From the NCBI RefSeq assembly GCF_000725805.1, contig NZ_JOFT01000042.1:16916-80915 (forward strand): a DNA stretch of 64,000 nt. The letters are read 5' to 3'. The DNA comes from Streptomyces xanthophaeus (GTDB lineage Bacteria > Actinomycetota > Actinomycetes > Streptomycetales > Streptomycetaceae). The notes under the pieces are model-generated. The model made no database searches. It was not told where the DNA came from and saw only the letters and a program-made list of their open reading frames with translations. The position numbers were made by a program, and so were the translations under genes. Positions 50,798-60,111 of this stretch are shown here, in pieces (position 1 is the first letter of the stretch; the number at the start of each line of letters is the position of its first letter).

Positions 50798-52549
50798 ATG
50801 TCGTCCTTCGGACCGGCCAGTCATCACATATCGCGCCGCGTGGCAGCGGTCGCCGTCAGCCTCTTCCTGGCCGGGGGTGCAGTGGCCTGCGGGCCCGAGG
50901 ACGCCGCGGACAAGGCGGGCGCCGACGCCAAGCCGGGCGCCGCAGGGGGCGCGCCGCAGAAGGGCGGCACCCTCACCGTCCTCAACTCCGAGCCGCAGAG
51001 CGACTTCGACCCGGCCCGGCTCTACACCTCGGGCGGCGGCAACGTCCCCTCGCTGGTCTTCCGCACGCTCACCACCCGCAACCGGGAGGACGGCGCACCG
51101 GGCACCAAGGTCGTCCCCGACCTCGCCACCGACACCGGCAAGCCCAACGCCGACGCCACCGAGTGGACGTACACGCTCAAGGACGGGCTGAAGTACGAGG
51201 ACGGCTCCCCGATCACCACCGCCGACATCAAGTACGGCATCGAGCGGTCCTTCGCGGCCGAACTGTCGGGCGGCGCCCCCTACCTGCGGGACTGGCTGGT
51301 CGGTGGGGAGAGCTACGAGGGCCCGTACAAGGACGGCGGCAAGGGCCTCGACTCGATCGTCGTGCCCGACGCGAAGACCATCGTCTTCAAGCTGCGCAAG
51401 CCCGAGGGCGAATTCCCCTTCGTCGCCACCCAGACGCAGTTCGCGCCCGTCCCCAAGGCCAAGGACACCGGCGCCAAGTACGAGGAGCACCCGGTCTCCT
51501 CGGGCCCGTACAAGGTCGTCAAGAACGACAACGACGGCGAGCACCTCACCCTGGAGCGCAACGAGCACTGGGACCCCAAGACCGACGAGGAGCGCAAGGC
51601 CTACCCGGACAAGATCGACGTCCGCTCCGGGCTGGACTCCGCGGTCATCAACCAGCGCCTGACCACCAGCTCCGGCCCCGACGCGGCCGCCATCACCACC
51701 GACACCAACCTCGGCCCGGCCGAGCTCGCCCAGATCGGCGACGACAAGCAGCTGGCTGCCCGCGTCGGCACCGGACACTTCGGCTACGTCAACTACCTGG
51801 CCTTCAACCCGAAGGTGGCCCCCTTCGACAACCCGAAGGTCCGCCAGGCCGTCTCCTACGCCATCAACCGCACCAGCGTGATCAACGCGGCCGGCGGCTC
51901 CGCCCTGGCCGAGCCCGCCACCACCTTCCTGCCCGAGACCGAGGCCTTCGGCCACGCGCCCTACGACCACTTCCCCGCGGGCAAGGCCGGCGACCCGGCC
52001 AAGGCGAAGGAACTGCTGAAGGAGGCGGGCTTCCCCGACGGCATCACCATCACGCTCACCCACTCCACCGCGCAGAACCGGCAGACCAGCCCCGAGGTCG
52101 CCACCGCCGTGCAGCAGGCCCTCGCCGCCGCGGGGATCACCGTCAAGCTGGAGGGCCTGGAGAACAACGCCTTCAACGAGCGCCGCTGGGACGTCAAGAA
52201 CACCCCCGGCTTCTTCCTCTCCCGCTGGGGCGCCGACTGGCCGTCCGGCGGTCCCTTCCTCGCGCCGATCTTCGACGGCCGGCAGATCGTGACCAACGGC
52301 TCCAACTACAACCACGCGCAGCTCGACGACCCGGCCGTGAACGCCGAGATCGACGAGATCGCCAAGCTGACCGACCTCAGCGCGGCGGGCAAGCGCTGGG
52401 GCGCCCTCGACAAGAAGATCGGTGAGCAGGCCCTCACGGTGCCGCTCTTCCACCCGGTCTACAAGCGCCTCGTCGGCAAGGACGTCAAGAACGTCGTCAT
52501 CAGCGACTGGACCGGCGTCCTCGACATCTCGCAGGTCTCCGTCAAGTGA
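50798..52549 (+). CDS. Oligopeptide ABC transporter substrate-binding lipoprotein (third importer)
   Basis: 583-residue family 5 receptor. Lipobox GGAVACGP; the mature part starts with a Gly/Ala/Lys linker. KGGTLTVLNSEPQSDFDPARLY and SSGPYKVVKNDNDG are typical. ATG 50798 has GAGAGG about nine bases upstream. It heads a four-gene operon with a permease order (C before B) and a fused ATPase unlike the two dpp operons at the left of the window, so it is not a duplicate of them. Confidence 0.93.
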   Translation: MSSFGPASHHISRRVAAVAVSLFLAGGAVACGPEDAADKAGADAKPGAAGGAPQKGGTLTVLNSEPQSDFDPARLYTSGGGNVPSLVFRTLTTRNREDGAPGTKVVPDLATDTGKPNADATEWTYTLKDGLKYEDGSPITTADIKYGIERSFAAELSGGAPYLRDWLVGGESYEGPYKDGGKGLDSIVVPDAKTIVFKLRKPEGEFPFVATQTQFAPVPKAKDTGAKYEEHPVSSGPYKVVKNDNDGEHLTLERNEHWDPKTDEERKAYPDKIDVRSGLDSAVINQRLTTSSGPDAAAITTDTNLGPAELAQIGDDKQLAARVGTGHFGYVNYLAFNPKVAPFDNPKVRQAVSYAINRTSVINAAGGSALAEPATTFLPETEAFGHAPYDHFPAGKAGDPAKAKELLKEAGFPDGITITLTHSTAQNRQTSPEVATAVQQALAAAGITVKLEGLENNAFNERRWDVKNTPGFFLSRWGADWPSGGPFLAPIFDGRQIVTNGSNYNHAQLDDPAVNAEIDEIAKLTDLSAAGKRWGALDKKIGEQALTVPLFHPVYKRLVGKDVKNVVISDWTGVLDISQVSVK

Positions 52550-53538
52550 GCCTGCTCCTCGACCCGGCCGAGAAGCCGGCGTCCGCGCCCGGGGCCGTCC
52601 CCCCGGGCGCGGGGGCCCTGCGCCAGGCCGCCCGGCGGCTGCGCCGCCGCCCGGCGGCCCTGGCGGCCGCCGGCGTCCTCGCGCTGCTCGTCCTCCTCGC
52701 CCTGGCCGCCCCGCTGATCTCCCAGCTCACCGGCCAGGACCCGAACGCGTACCACGACGACCTCGTCGACTCCGCCCGCGGCGGCGTACCGACCGGCTCC
52801 TTCGGCGGGATCTCCGCCGACCACTGGCTCGGCGTCGAACCGGGCACCGGACGCGACCTGTTCACCCGGCTCCTGCACGGCGCGCAGGTGTCCCTGCTGG
52901 TCGCCCTCGGCGCCACCGCCGTGCAGATCAGCGTCGGGGTGGCCGCCGGACTCGCCGCCGCGCTCGGCAACCGGTTCGTGGGCCAGCTCATCGGCCGGGT
53001 CACCGACCTGATGATCGCCCTGCCCATGCTGGTCCTCGGCATCGCCCTGACCGCCGTCGTGCCCCCCGGCTTCCCGCGTCCGCTGCTGCTGATCCTCATC
53101 ATCGGCCTGCTCGACTGGGGCGCCACCGCGCGGATGGTGCGCGCCCAGACCCTCGCCCTGCGCGACCTGGACTTCGTCGACTCCGCCCGGCTCTCCGGCA
53201 ACAGCACCTGGCGCATCGCCCGCCGCGAACTGCTGCCCTCGCTGGCCGCCCCCGTCATCACCCTCGCCGCGATCAAGGTCCCGACCAACATCGTGGCCGA
53301 GGCCTCGCTGTCCTTCCTCGGGGTCGGCGTCAAACCGCCCACCCCCTCCTGGGGGCAGATGCTCTCCAGCGCGCAGACCTGGTTCCGCGCCGACCCCCTC
53401 TACGTGCTGCTCCCCGCCGGGCTGCTGTTCGTCACCGTGCTCGCCTTCACCGTCCTCGGCGACGCCGTGCGCACGGCCCTCGACCCGCGCGAGGACTCGC
53501 GCCTGCGGGTCGGCACCAGAAAGGAGCGCTCGGCGTGA
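52546..53538 (+). CDS. Oligopeptide ABC transporter permease, DppC type (third importer)
   Basis: 330 residues. Long N-terminus, six helices, EAA loop LDFVDSARLSGNSTW. VTDLMIALPMLVLGIAL and AEASLSFLGVGVKPPTPSWG are conserved blocks. GTG 52546 overlaps the receptor stop by 4 bases. It ends with a basic tail and overlaps the next permease gene by 4 bases. Confidence 0.92.
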   Translation: MSLLLDPAEKPASAPGAVPPGAGALRQAARRLRRRPAALAAAGVLALLVLLALAAPLISQLTGQDPNAYHDDLVDSARGGVPTGSFGGISADHWLGVEPGTGRDLFTRLLHGAQVSLLVALGATAVQISVGVAAGLAAALGNRFVGQLIGRVTDLMIALPMLVLGIALTAVVPPGFPRPLLLILIIGLLDWGATARMVRAQTLALRDLDFVDSARLSGNSTWRIARRELLPSLAAPVITLAAIKVPTNIVAEASLSFLGVGVKPPTPSWGQMLSSAQTWFRADPLYVLLPAGLLFVTVLAFTVLGDAVRTALDPREDSRLRVGTRKERSA

Positions 53539-54527
53539 CCCTCTTCGTGCTCAGGCGGACCGGCGGCGCGCTGCTCGTGCTGCTCGCCCTGTCCGCCGTC
53601 GTCTACGCCCTCTTCTACCTGGCCCCGGGCGACCCCGCCCGGCTCGCCTGCGGGGAGCGCTGCAACCCGGCGCAGATCGCCCAGGTCCGCGAGCAGCTCG
53701 GCCTGAACGACTCCGTGGCCGTGCAGTACCTGCACTTCCTCCAGGGCATCCTGCTCGGCCGGGACTACTCCGGCGGCGCCGGGCTCGTCGTGCGCTGCGA
53801 CGCCCCGTGCCTGGGGTTCTCGTACCAGAACGACCAGCAGGTCACCGCGCTCGTCCTGGAGCGGCTGCCCGCCACCCTCTCGCTGGCGGTCGGCGCGCTG
53901 GTCATCTGGCTGCTGGTCGGCGTAGGCACCGGGCTGCTCTCGGCGCTGCGCCGCGGCGGGTTCACCGAACGGGCCCTGACCGTCCTCACGCTGGCCGGCA
54001 CCGGCACCCCCGTGTTCATCCTGGGCCTGCTGCTGCTCATGGCCGTCTGCGCCCACCTGCAGTGGCTGCCCTTCCCGACCTACGTGCCGCTGGGCGAGGA
54101 CCCCGAGCAGTGGGCCTGGAACCTGCTGCTGCCCTGGGTGACGCTCGGCCTCTTCGAGAGCGCCAAGTACGCCCGTCTCACCAGGAGTTCTACCCTGGAG
54201 ACGCTCGCCGAGGACCACATCAGGACCTTCCGCGCCTACGGGGTCCCGGAGCGGTCCGTCGTCACCCGGCACGCGGTGCGCGGAGCCGTGGCACCCGTGA
54301 TCGCGCTCAGCGCCGTGGACTTCGGCACCATGCTCGGCGGCGCCGTGCTGACGGAATCCCTCTTCGGGATCCCCGGCCTCGGCAAGACCCTGATCGACGG
54401 GGTGCGGGTCGTGGACCTGCCCGTCGTGGTGGGGGTCGTCCTGACCATCGGCACCGCCGTGGTCGTCGCGGGCGCCGTCGCCGACCTGTTGTACGCCGCA
54501 GCGGACCGGAGGGTGGCCCTCGTATGA
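53535..54527 (+). CDS. Oligopeptide ABC transporter permease, DppB type (third importer)
   Basis: 330 residues. Starts VTLFVLRRTGGALLVLLALSAVVYALF. An extra extracellular loop carries three Cys (RLACGERCN, RCDAPCLGFSY), unusual for the family. The EAA loop is EDHIRTFRAYGVPERSV. GTG 53535 overlaps the upstream stop; ATG of the ATPase gene overlaps its own stop, so all four genes are tightly coupled. Confidence 0.92.
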   Translation: MTLFVLRRTGGALLVLLALSAVVYALFYLAPGDPARLACGERCNPAQIAQVREQLGLNDSVAVQYLHFLQGILLGRDYSGGAGLVVRCDAPCLGFSYQNDQQVTALVLERLPATLSLAVGALVIWLLVGVGTGLLSALRRGGFTERALTVLTLAGTGTPVFILGLLLLMAVCAHLQWLPFPTYVPLGEDPEQWAWNLLLPWVTLGLFESAKYARLTRSSTLETLAEDHIRTFRAYGVPERSVVTRHAVRGAVAPVIALSAVDFGTMLGGAVLTESLFGIPGLGKTLIDGVRVVDLPVVVGVVLTIGTAVVVAGAVADLLYAAADRRVALV

Positions 54528-56158
54528 CGCAGGCGTTGGTGGAAGTGCGCGACCTCGTCGTCGACTTCCCGGTCGGAGGAGCGGGCGAGCGGCTACGGGC
54601 CGTGGACGGGGTCTCCTTCACCCTGGAGGGCGGCCGCGCCCTCGGCATCGTGGGCGAGTCCGGCAGCGGGAAGTCCACCGTCGCCGCCGCCCTGCTGGGC
54701 CTGCACCACGGGACCGGCGCCCGCCTGGACGGCACCGTCCGGGTCGGCGGCACCGACCCGGCCTCGGCCTCCCCGCAGGAACTGCGCCGGCTCCGGGGCG
54801 GGACGGCCGCCATGGTCTTCCAGGACCCGCTCAGCTCCCTCGACCCCTACTACGCCGTCGGCGACCAGATCGCCGAGGTCCACCGGATCCACGCGGACGT
54901 CTCCCGGCGGGCCGCCCGCGCCCGGGCCGTCGAGGTCCTCGACCGGGTGGGCATCCCCGACGCGGCACGCCGCGCGCGGGCCCGGCCGCACGAGTTCAGC
55001 GGCGGCATGCGCCAGCGCGTCCTCATCGCCATGGCCCTCGCCTGCGACCCGCAGCTGCTCATCGCCGACGAGCCCACCACCGCCCTCGACGTCACCGTCC
55101 AGGCCCAGGTCCTGGACCTGCTGCACGGACTGCGCGAGGAGCGCGGCCTCGGCCTGCTCCTGGTCACGCACGACGTGGGGGTGGCCGCCGAGAGCGTGGA
55201 CGAACTGCTGGTCATGCGGCACGGAGCCGCCGTGGAACGAGGGCCCGTGGGCCGGATCCTGACCGCCCCGGAGCACCCGTACACCAGGGCCCTGCTGGCG
55301 GCCGTACCGCGACTGGACGCCCCGGCCCCGCGACGCCGGCCGGACCCGGCAGAGGGCTCGCGCGCCGGCGTCCCCGTCGTCGAATCCTTCGCGGTGCGGC
55401 GCGAGTTCGGGCGCGGCAGGCGCCGGGTCACCGCCGTCGACGGGGTGTCCCTCGCCGTGCACCCGGGCGAGACCCTCGGGATCGTCGGCGAGAGCGGCTC
55501 CGGCAAGAGCACCCTCGGCCGGATGCTCGTCGGCCTGCTCGCGCCGAGCTCCGGCCAGGTCAGGCACGGGGGCCGGCAGACGGAGGGGGTGGCCCCGGAC
55601 GTGCAGATGGTGTTCCAGGACCCCGTCTCCTCCCTCAACCCGCGCCGCTCCGTGGGCGAGTCCGTCGCCGACCCGCTGCGCGCGGCCGGGGAACGGGACG
55701 AGGGCGCGATCCGGGCCCGGGTCGAGGAACTCCTCGTGCGCGTAGGGCTGGAGGCCGCGCACTACGACCGCTACCCGCACGAGTTCAGCGGCGGCCAGCG
55801 CCAGCGCGTGGGCATCGCCCGCGCCCTGGCCCCCCGGCCCCGGCTGATCGTCTGCGACGAGCCGGTGTCCGCCCTGGACGTGACCACGCAGGCGCAGGTC
55901 ACCGCGCTGCTGGCGGAGCTCCAGCAGGAGCTGGGCATCGCCCTCGTCTTCATCGCCCACGACCTGGCGGTGGTCCGCCAGGTCAGCGACCGGGTCGCCG
56001 TGATGCGCGGCGGCGAGGTGGTGGAGGAGGGCCCGGTGGACGAGGTCTACGACCGGCCGGCCCACCCCTACACGCGGCAGCTGCTGGCCGCCGTACCCGT
56101 GCTGGACCCGCTGCTGGCCGCCGCCCGCCGCACCACCCGGCAGGAGGTCTTCGCCTGA
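54524..56158 (+). CDS. Fused double ATPase (DppD-DppF) of the third oligopeptide importer
   Basis: 544 residues carrying two complete ABC cassettes. First: GESGSGKST, FSGGMRQR, LLIADEPTT. Second: [24 protein letters not shown]. The linker with HPYTRALLAAVPRLD between them matches the end of DppD, but it lacks the full Cys-rich tail seen in separate subunits. Both cassettes are intact, in contrast to the two broken dppD genes at the left. ATG 54524 overlaps the permease stop. Confidence 0.93.
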   Translation: MTQALVEVRDLVVDFPVGGAGERLRAVDGVSFTLEGGRALGIVGESGSGKSTVAAALLGLHHGTGARLDGTVRVGGTDPASASPQELRRLRGGTAAMVFQDPLSSLDPYYAVGDQIAEVHRIHADVSRRAARARAVEVLDRVGIPDAARRARARPHEFSGGMRQRVLIAMALACDPQLLIADEPTTALDVTVQAQVLDLLHGLREERGLGLLLVTHDVGVAAESVDELLVMRHGAAVERGPVGRILTAPEHPYTRALLAAVPRLDAPAPRRRPDPAEGSRAGVPVVESFAVRREFGRGRRRVTAVDGVSLAVHPGETLGIVGESGSGKSTLGRMLVGLLAPSSGQVRHGGRQTEGVAPDVQMVFQDPVSSLNPRRSVGESVADPLRAAGERDEGAIRARVEELLVRVGLEAAHYDRYPHEFSGGQRQRVGIARALAPRPRLIVCDEPVSALDVTTQAQVTALLAELQQELGIALVFIAHDLAVVRQVSDRVAVMRGGEVVEEGPVDEVYDRPAHPYTRQLLAAVPVLDPLLAAARRTTRQEVFA

Positions 56159-56255
56159 CCTCCTGCGGGCCGGTCCGGCCGCGCCCCTTTCCCCGTTACT
56201 AGCGTGCTCGAACGCGAACCGTACGGGAAAGTTACGACTCTTCACCCCTTCCGGT

Positions 56256-56283
56256 GGCGCGACGGACAACCGTCCGTCGCGCC
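56256..56283 (+). terminator. Hairpin after the third importer operon
   Basis: GGCGCGACGGAC pairs perfectly with GTCCGTCGCGCC around a 4-base loop. It lies about 100 bases past the ATPase stop and 75 bases before the glycosyltransferase start. Confidence 0.6.
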
Positions 56284-56357
56284 TTCGGCATATCCGCTTG
56301 AGTTCTTCCGCGGCGGGTCGCCGGACCGACGGTGGCCGCCTGAACGGGAGATCGGGG

Positions 56358-57968
56358 GTGCCACTCGTGCGGATCGGACTGCTCACGGAAGGTGGTTATC
56401 CGTATGCGACGGGCGAGGCGAGGCTGTGGTGCGACCGGCTCGTGCGCGGGCTCCCGCAGCACGAGTTCGAGCTCTACGCCCTGAGCCGCAGCGCCGAGCA
56501 GGAGCGCACCCGGGTCCCGCTGCCCGAGCACGTCACCCGGGTCCGCACGGCGCCCCTGTGGGCCCCGGCCGACGACGGGCGGACGTACGCCCGGCGCGAA
56601 CGGCGCCGCTTCGCCGGCTGCTTCAAGGAACTGGTCCGGGGCATCTGTGCGGGAGAGCCCGAGCCCTTCGCGGCCGGGCTCTACGGACTCGCCGCACTCG
56701 CCTGGGACCAGGGCGGCCTGTACGCGGCGCTGCGCTCCGAGTCCGCGGTGCGGACGGTGGAGTCGGCCTGCCGGGCACCGGGCGCGAGCCGCACCGTCCA
56801 GGCGGTACGGGTGCCCGACCTGCTGGAGTTCGTCGACGAACTGGAGCGCATGCTCCGGCCGTTGTCCCTCGACTGGTACGAGGAACACGGCGGCCTCGGC
56901 GCGGTCGACGTCTGCCACGCGGCGGCGGGCGGGGTGGCGGCCATCCCCGGACTGCTGGCCAAACGCTTCTTCGGGGTGCCCCTGCTCGTCACCGAGTACG
57001 GGGTCCAGCTGAGGGCCCACTACCTCGGCCGGCCCGACGACGACCGCGGCCCCGACGCCCGCCCCGCCCTGCGCGCCCTGCTGGCCGCCTTCCACGGCAG
57101 GCTGGCCGGGGAGATCTACGCCCAGGCCGACCTCCTGACCCCCGGGAACGCGCACTCCCGGCGCTGGCAGGAGCGGTGCGGGGCCCCGCGGGAGCGGCTG
57201 CGGACGGTCTACCCGGGGATGGAGGCGGACCGATTCGCCACCATCGGCGAGGCCGAGGACGGCGGGGACCCCGACACCCTGGTCTGGGTCGGCCGGGTGG
57301 AGCCCGCCAAGGACCTGATCGGCCTGCTGCACGCCTTCGCCGAGGTCCGCAGGGCCGAACCGCGCACCCGGCTGCGGATCTTCGCGGGCAGCGCCGAGGC
57401 GGGATACCTCGCCGACTGCCGTTCGCTGGCCGCACAGCTCTTCCCCGACGAGGCCGCCGACGCCGTCACCGCCGGGGAGAACCCGGTCACCTTCGAGGAG
57501 ATCGGCGGGCCCGAGGCCCCCACCTCGGCCGAGGCCCATGCCGCCGGGCAGGTCGTCGTGCTGTCCTCGGTGATCGAGGGCTTCCCGCTCACCCTGGCCG
57601 AGGCCATGTTCTGCGGCCGGGCCACCGTCTCCACCGACGTCGGGGCGGTCCGCGAGGTCATCGGCGGCACCGGGCTGGTCGTCCCGCCGCGCAATCCGCG
57701 GGCACTCGCCGACGCCTGCCTCTCGCTGCTGCGCGACCCCGAACGGGCCCGGCGGCTCGGCGCGGCGGGCCGGGCGCGCGCCCTGGAGCTGTTCACCGTC
57801 GAACAGAACGTGGCCGCCTTCCAGGACATCTACCTCGGCCTGCTGGCCCGCGGATCCGCCCGGCCGGACGGGGAGATCCCCTTCGCCCGGCCCCCGGAGG
57901 CCCGGGTCCCGGGCCACTGGACCACCCCCACCTGGGCTCCGGTCCCATCCACGGAGGCATCGGCATGA
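56358..57968 (+). CDS. PelF-like glycosyltransferase (DUF3492 + GT4)
   Basis: 536 residues. The N-terminus VRIGLLTEGGYPYATGE closely matches the start of PelF, the cytoplasmic glycosyltransferase of Pel-type exopolysaccharide, and its DUF3492 domain fills residues to about 265. The GT4 half has the nucleotide-sugar site with the E-x7-E motif (SSVIEGFPLTLAEAM) and ends GLLARGSARPDG. PelF uses UDP-HexNAc. GTG 56358 has GGGAG seven bases upstream. It starts a four-gene cluster (membrane protein, epimerase, spherulin-4 protein). Confidence 0.85.
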   Translation: MPLVRIGLLTEGGYPYATGEARLWCDRLVRGLPQHEFELYALSRSAEQERTRVPLPEHVTRVRTAPLWAPADDGRTYARRERRRFAGCFKELVRGICAGEPEPFAAGLYGLAALAWDQGGLYAALRSESAVRTVESACRAPGASRTVQAVRVPDLLEFVDELERMLRPLSLDWYEEHGGLGAVDVCHAAAGGVAAIPGLLAKRFFGVPLLVTEYGVQLRAHYLGRPDDDRGPDARPALRALLAAFHGRLAGEIYAQADLLTPGNAHSRRWQERCGAPRERLRTVYPGMEADRFATIGEAEDGGDPDTLVWVGRVEPAKDLIGLLHAFAEVRRAEPRTRLRIFAGSAEAGYLADCRSLAAQLFPDEAADAVTAGENPVTFEEIGGPEAPTSAEAHAAGQVVVLSSVIEGFPLTLAEAMFCGRATVSTDVGAVREVIGGTGLVVPPRNPRALADACLSLLRDPERARRLGAAGRARALELFTVEQNVAAFQDIYLGLLARGSARPDGEIPFARPPEARVPGHWTTPTWAPVPSTEASA

Positions 57969-58963
57969 CCGTCGAAGAAGCCACGCCCACGGCTGCCCCG
58001 CTCGCCACGCCCGTGCCCGCCCCGGCCCCCGCGCCCGCGTCCGCTCCGGCCCCCGCGCCCGCTCCGGTCCCGGCCCCCGTGCCGGCCGCGGCTCCGGCCG
58101 GGATCCGCCGACGGGCCGCCGGGGACCCGGTCAAGGCCCTGCTCCACCGGCACCGGGACCTGTGCGAACGGGCCGTGGACCCGCTGGAGATCGCCGCCGG
58201 GCTGGAGGCCCACGGCATCACCGACCGCACCGCCGCACGGTTCCGGCACCGGGACGTCTTCTCGCTCGCCGAGGAGCTGTACGCCCGGACCGCCCGCACC
58301 GAGACCCCGGGCGCCGCCACGGGCCTGCTGCCCCGCGAGGTGACCGGCGGCCCCCGCGCGCTGAGGGGCCTGGGCTGCGCCCTGCTGCCCGGGGCCCTCG
58401 CCCTCGGCGCCGCCGCCGGGATGCCGTTCGCGGCCACCGCCGCCGCGCTCGCCGCCGTGGCCGCCCTGGTGTGGCCCGGGCGGGCCGCCGGGGGCCGGTT
58501 CCCCTGGCTCGCGCACCTGCTCGCCGCGGCCGTCGCCGTCTGGGCCGCCCACCGGTACGGCACCGCCCTCGCCGTCGCCCTGGCACTGGCCGTCGCCCCC
58601 GGGCACGTGGCCGCTGCCGCCTACGCCTCCCGGGCTCGCCGCAGGCTCGCCGCCAGCCGGGCCCTGGAGGACTTCGCGGACGGGGCCCGGCCGCTGCTGG
58701 CCGGGGCCCTGCTGGGCTTCACCGCAGCCGCCGCGGGGGCGGCCGCGGTCGCCGGAGCACCGCTCGCGCAGGCCCTGCCGCTCGCCCTGCTGCTGTTCCT
58801 GACCCGGCTGCTGCTGCGGCACGGCGCCCACCGGGGGCCGCTCGTCGCAGCCCTGGCGCTCGCCCTCGTCCCGTTCCCGGCCGCGGCACCCGCCGCCGCG
58901 GCGGGGCTCCTCGTACAGGCGGCGCTCGCGCTGTCCCGGGCCTCCGCGCACGCCCGCCCCTGA
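57965..58963 (+). CDS. Multi-spanning membrane protein of the polysaccharide cluster
   Basis: 332 residues. A 45-residue Ala/Pro-rich N-terminus (APAPAPASAPAPAPAPVPAP), a short helical segment, then about eight hydrophobic helices rich in Ala and Leu. ATG 57965 overlaps the glycosyltransferase stop (ATGA). It is a plausible transport or scaffolding partner for the polymer, in the place where Pel operons carry PelG-like membrane proteins, but sequence identity to them is not evident. Confidence 0.75.
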   Translation: MTVEEATPTAAPLATPVPAPAPAPASAPAPAPAPVPAPVPAAAPAGIRRRAAGDPVKALLHRHRDLCERAVDPLEIAAGLEAHGITDRTAARFRHRDVFSLAEELYARTARTETPGAATGLLPREVTGGPRALRGLGCALLPGALALGAAAGMPFAATAAALAAVAALVWPGRAAGGRFPWLAHLLAAAVAVWAAHRYGTALAVALALAVAPGHVAAAAYASRARRRLAASRALEDFADGARPLLAGALLGFTAAAAGAAAVAGAPLAQALPLALLLFLTRLLLRHGAHRGPLVAALALALVPFPAAAPAAAAGLLVQAALALSRASAHARP

Positions 58964-59050
58964 CGTCCCCCGACCCCCGTCCCGCCACCACGCCCTCCGG
59001 AGCCGACGCCGGAGCGCCGTACCCGTACCCCGCCCCATCCACCCACCCGC

Positions 59051-59104
59051 AAGGAGAACAAGGACATGACCGGCCAGCCAACCGAACAAGGGGTCACGCG
59101 ATGA
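59051..59104 (+). promoter_or_regulatory. Strong Shine-Dalgarno with a 12-codon mini-ORF coupled to the epimerase
   Basis: AAGGAG at 59051-59056 serves ATG 59066, whose 12-codon frame ends in TGA overlapping the epimerase start (ATGA at 59101-59104). The epimerase itself has no strong ribosome-binding site. This looks like a translational coupling leader. Confidence 0.45.
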
Positions 59105-60111
59105 GGGTGCTGCTGATCGGAGCCAACGGATACCTCGGCCGCTACGTGGCGGACCGGCTGCTCGCCGACCCCGCCGTCCAGCTCACCGCGCTCGGCCGCG
59201 GGGACGACGCCGACGTCCGCTTCGACCTCGCCACCGGCAGCCCCGGCGCGCTCACCCGGTTCCTCGACGCCGTCCACCCCGGCGTCGTCATCAACTGCGC
59301 CGGAGCCACCCGCGGCGGAGCCCGGGAACTCACCCGGCACAACACCGTCGCCGTGGCCACCATCTGCGAATCCCTGCGCCGCAGCGGCTGCGGGGCCCGG
59401 CTCGTCCAGCTCGGCTGCGCCGCCGAGTACGGCCCCAGCCAGCCCGGATCGTCCACGGCCGAGGACGCCGTGCCGAGACCCGGCGGGCCGTACGGGGTCA
59501 GCAAGCTGGCCGCCACCGAACTGGTGCTGGGCTCCGGGCTCGACGCCGTGGTCCTGCGGATCTTCTCGCCCGTCGGCCCCGGCACCCCCGCCGGATCCCC
59601 GCTCGGGCGGCTCGCCGAGGCCATGCGCCGGGCGATGCAGTCCGGGGACGGCGAGCTCAAGCTCAGCGGGCTCGGGGTCCAGCGCGACTTCGTCGACGTC
59701 CGGGACGTGGCGCGGGCCGTGCACGCCGCCTCGCTCTCCGCGGCCCAGGGCGTGGTCAACATCGGCACCGGCCGTGCGGTCCGGCTGCGCGACGCCGCCG
59801 CCGTGCTGGCCCGGGTCGCCGGGTACGGGGGCGCCCTGCACGAGCTGGACCTGCCCCACGGCGGCTCCCCGCAGCCGCACCAGCACCCCGGCCGCCCGAC
59901 CGGACTGGCCACCATCGGATCCCCCCGGTCCGAGGCCACGTCCGAGCAGCTCGCCGCCGCGGCCCCGCAGCCGTACCCCTACCCCGACGGCTGCGGAGCC
60001 TGGCAGCAGGCCGACGTCCGCACCGCCCGGGACCGGCTCGGCTGGCGGCCCCGGATCAACCTGGAGGAGTCCCTCGCGGACATCTGGATGGAGGCGGCGT
60101 GCCGCATCTGA
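59101..60111 (+). CDS. NAD-dependent sugar epimerase/dehydratase (extended SDR)
   Basis: 336 residues. Rossmann motif VLLIGANGYLGRY (GxxGxxG). Catalytic Tyr/Lys in YGVSK. At the position of the active-site Ser/Thr (normally SxAxxYG) the sequence has CAAEYG, so Cys replaces it, an unusual change that may alter activity. Nucleotide sugars such as UDP-GlcNAc are likely substrates, which would suit a PelX-like role in supplying UDP-GalNAc. ATG 59101 is coupled to the mini-ORF upstream. Confidence 0.85.
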   Translation: MRVLLIGANGYLGRYVADRLLADPAVQLTALGRGDDADVRFDLATGSPGALTRFLDAVHPGVVINCAGATRGGARELTRHNTVAVATICESLRRSGCGARLVQLGCAAEYGPSQPGSSTAEDAVPRPGGPYGVSKLAATELVLGSGLDAVVLRIFSPVGPGTPAGSPLGRLAEAMRRAMQSGDGELKLSGLGVQRDFVDVRDVARAVHAASLSAAQGVVNIGTGRAVRLRDAAAVLARVAGYGGALHELDLPHGGSPQPHQHPGRPTGLATIGSPRSEATSEQLAAAAPQPYPYPDGCGAWQQADVRTARDRLGWRPRINLEESLADIWMEAACRI

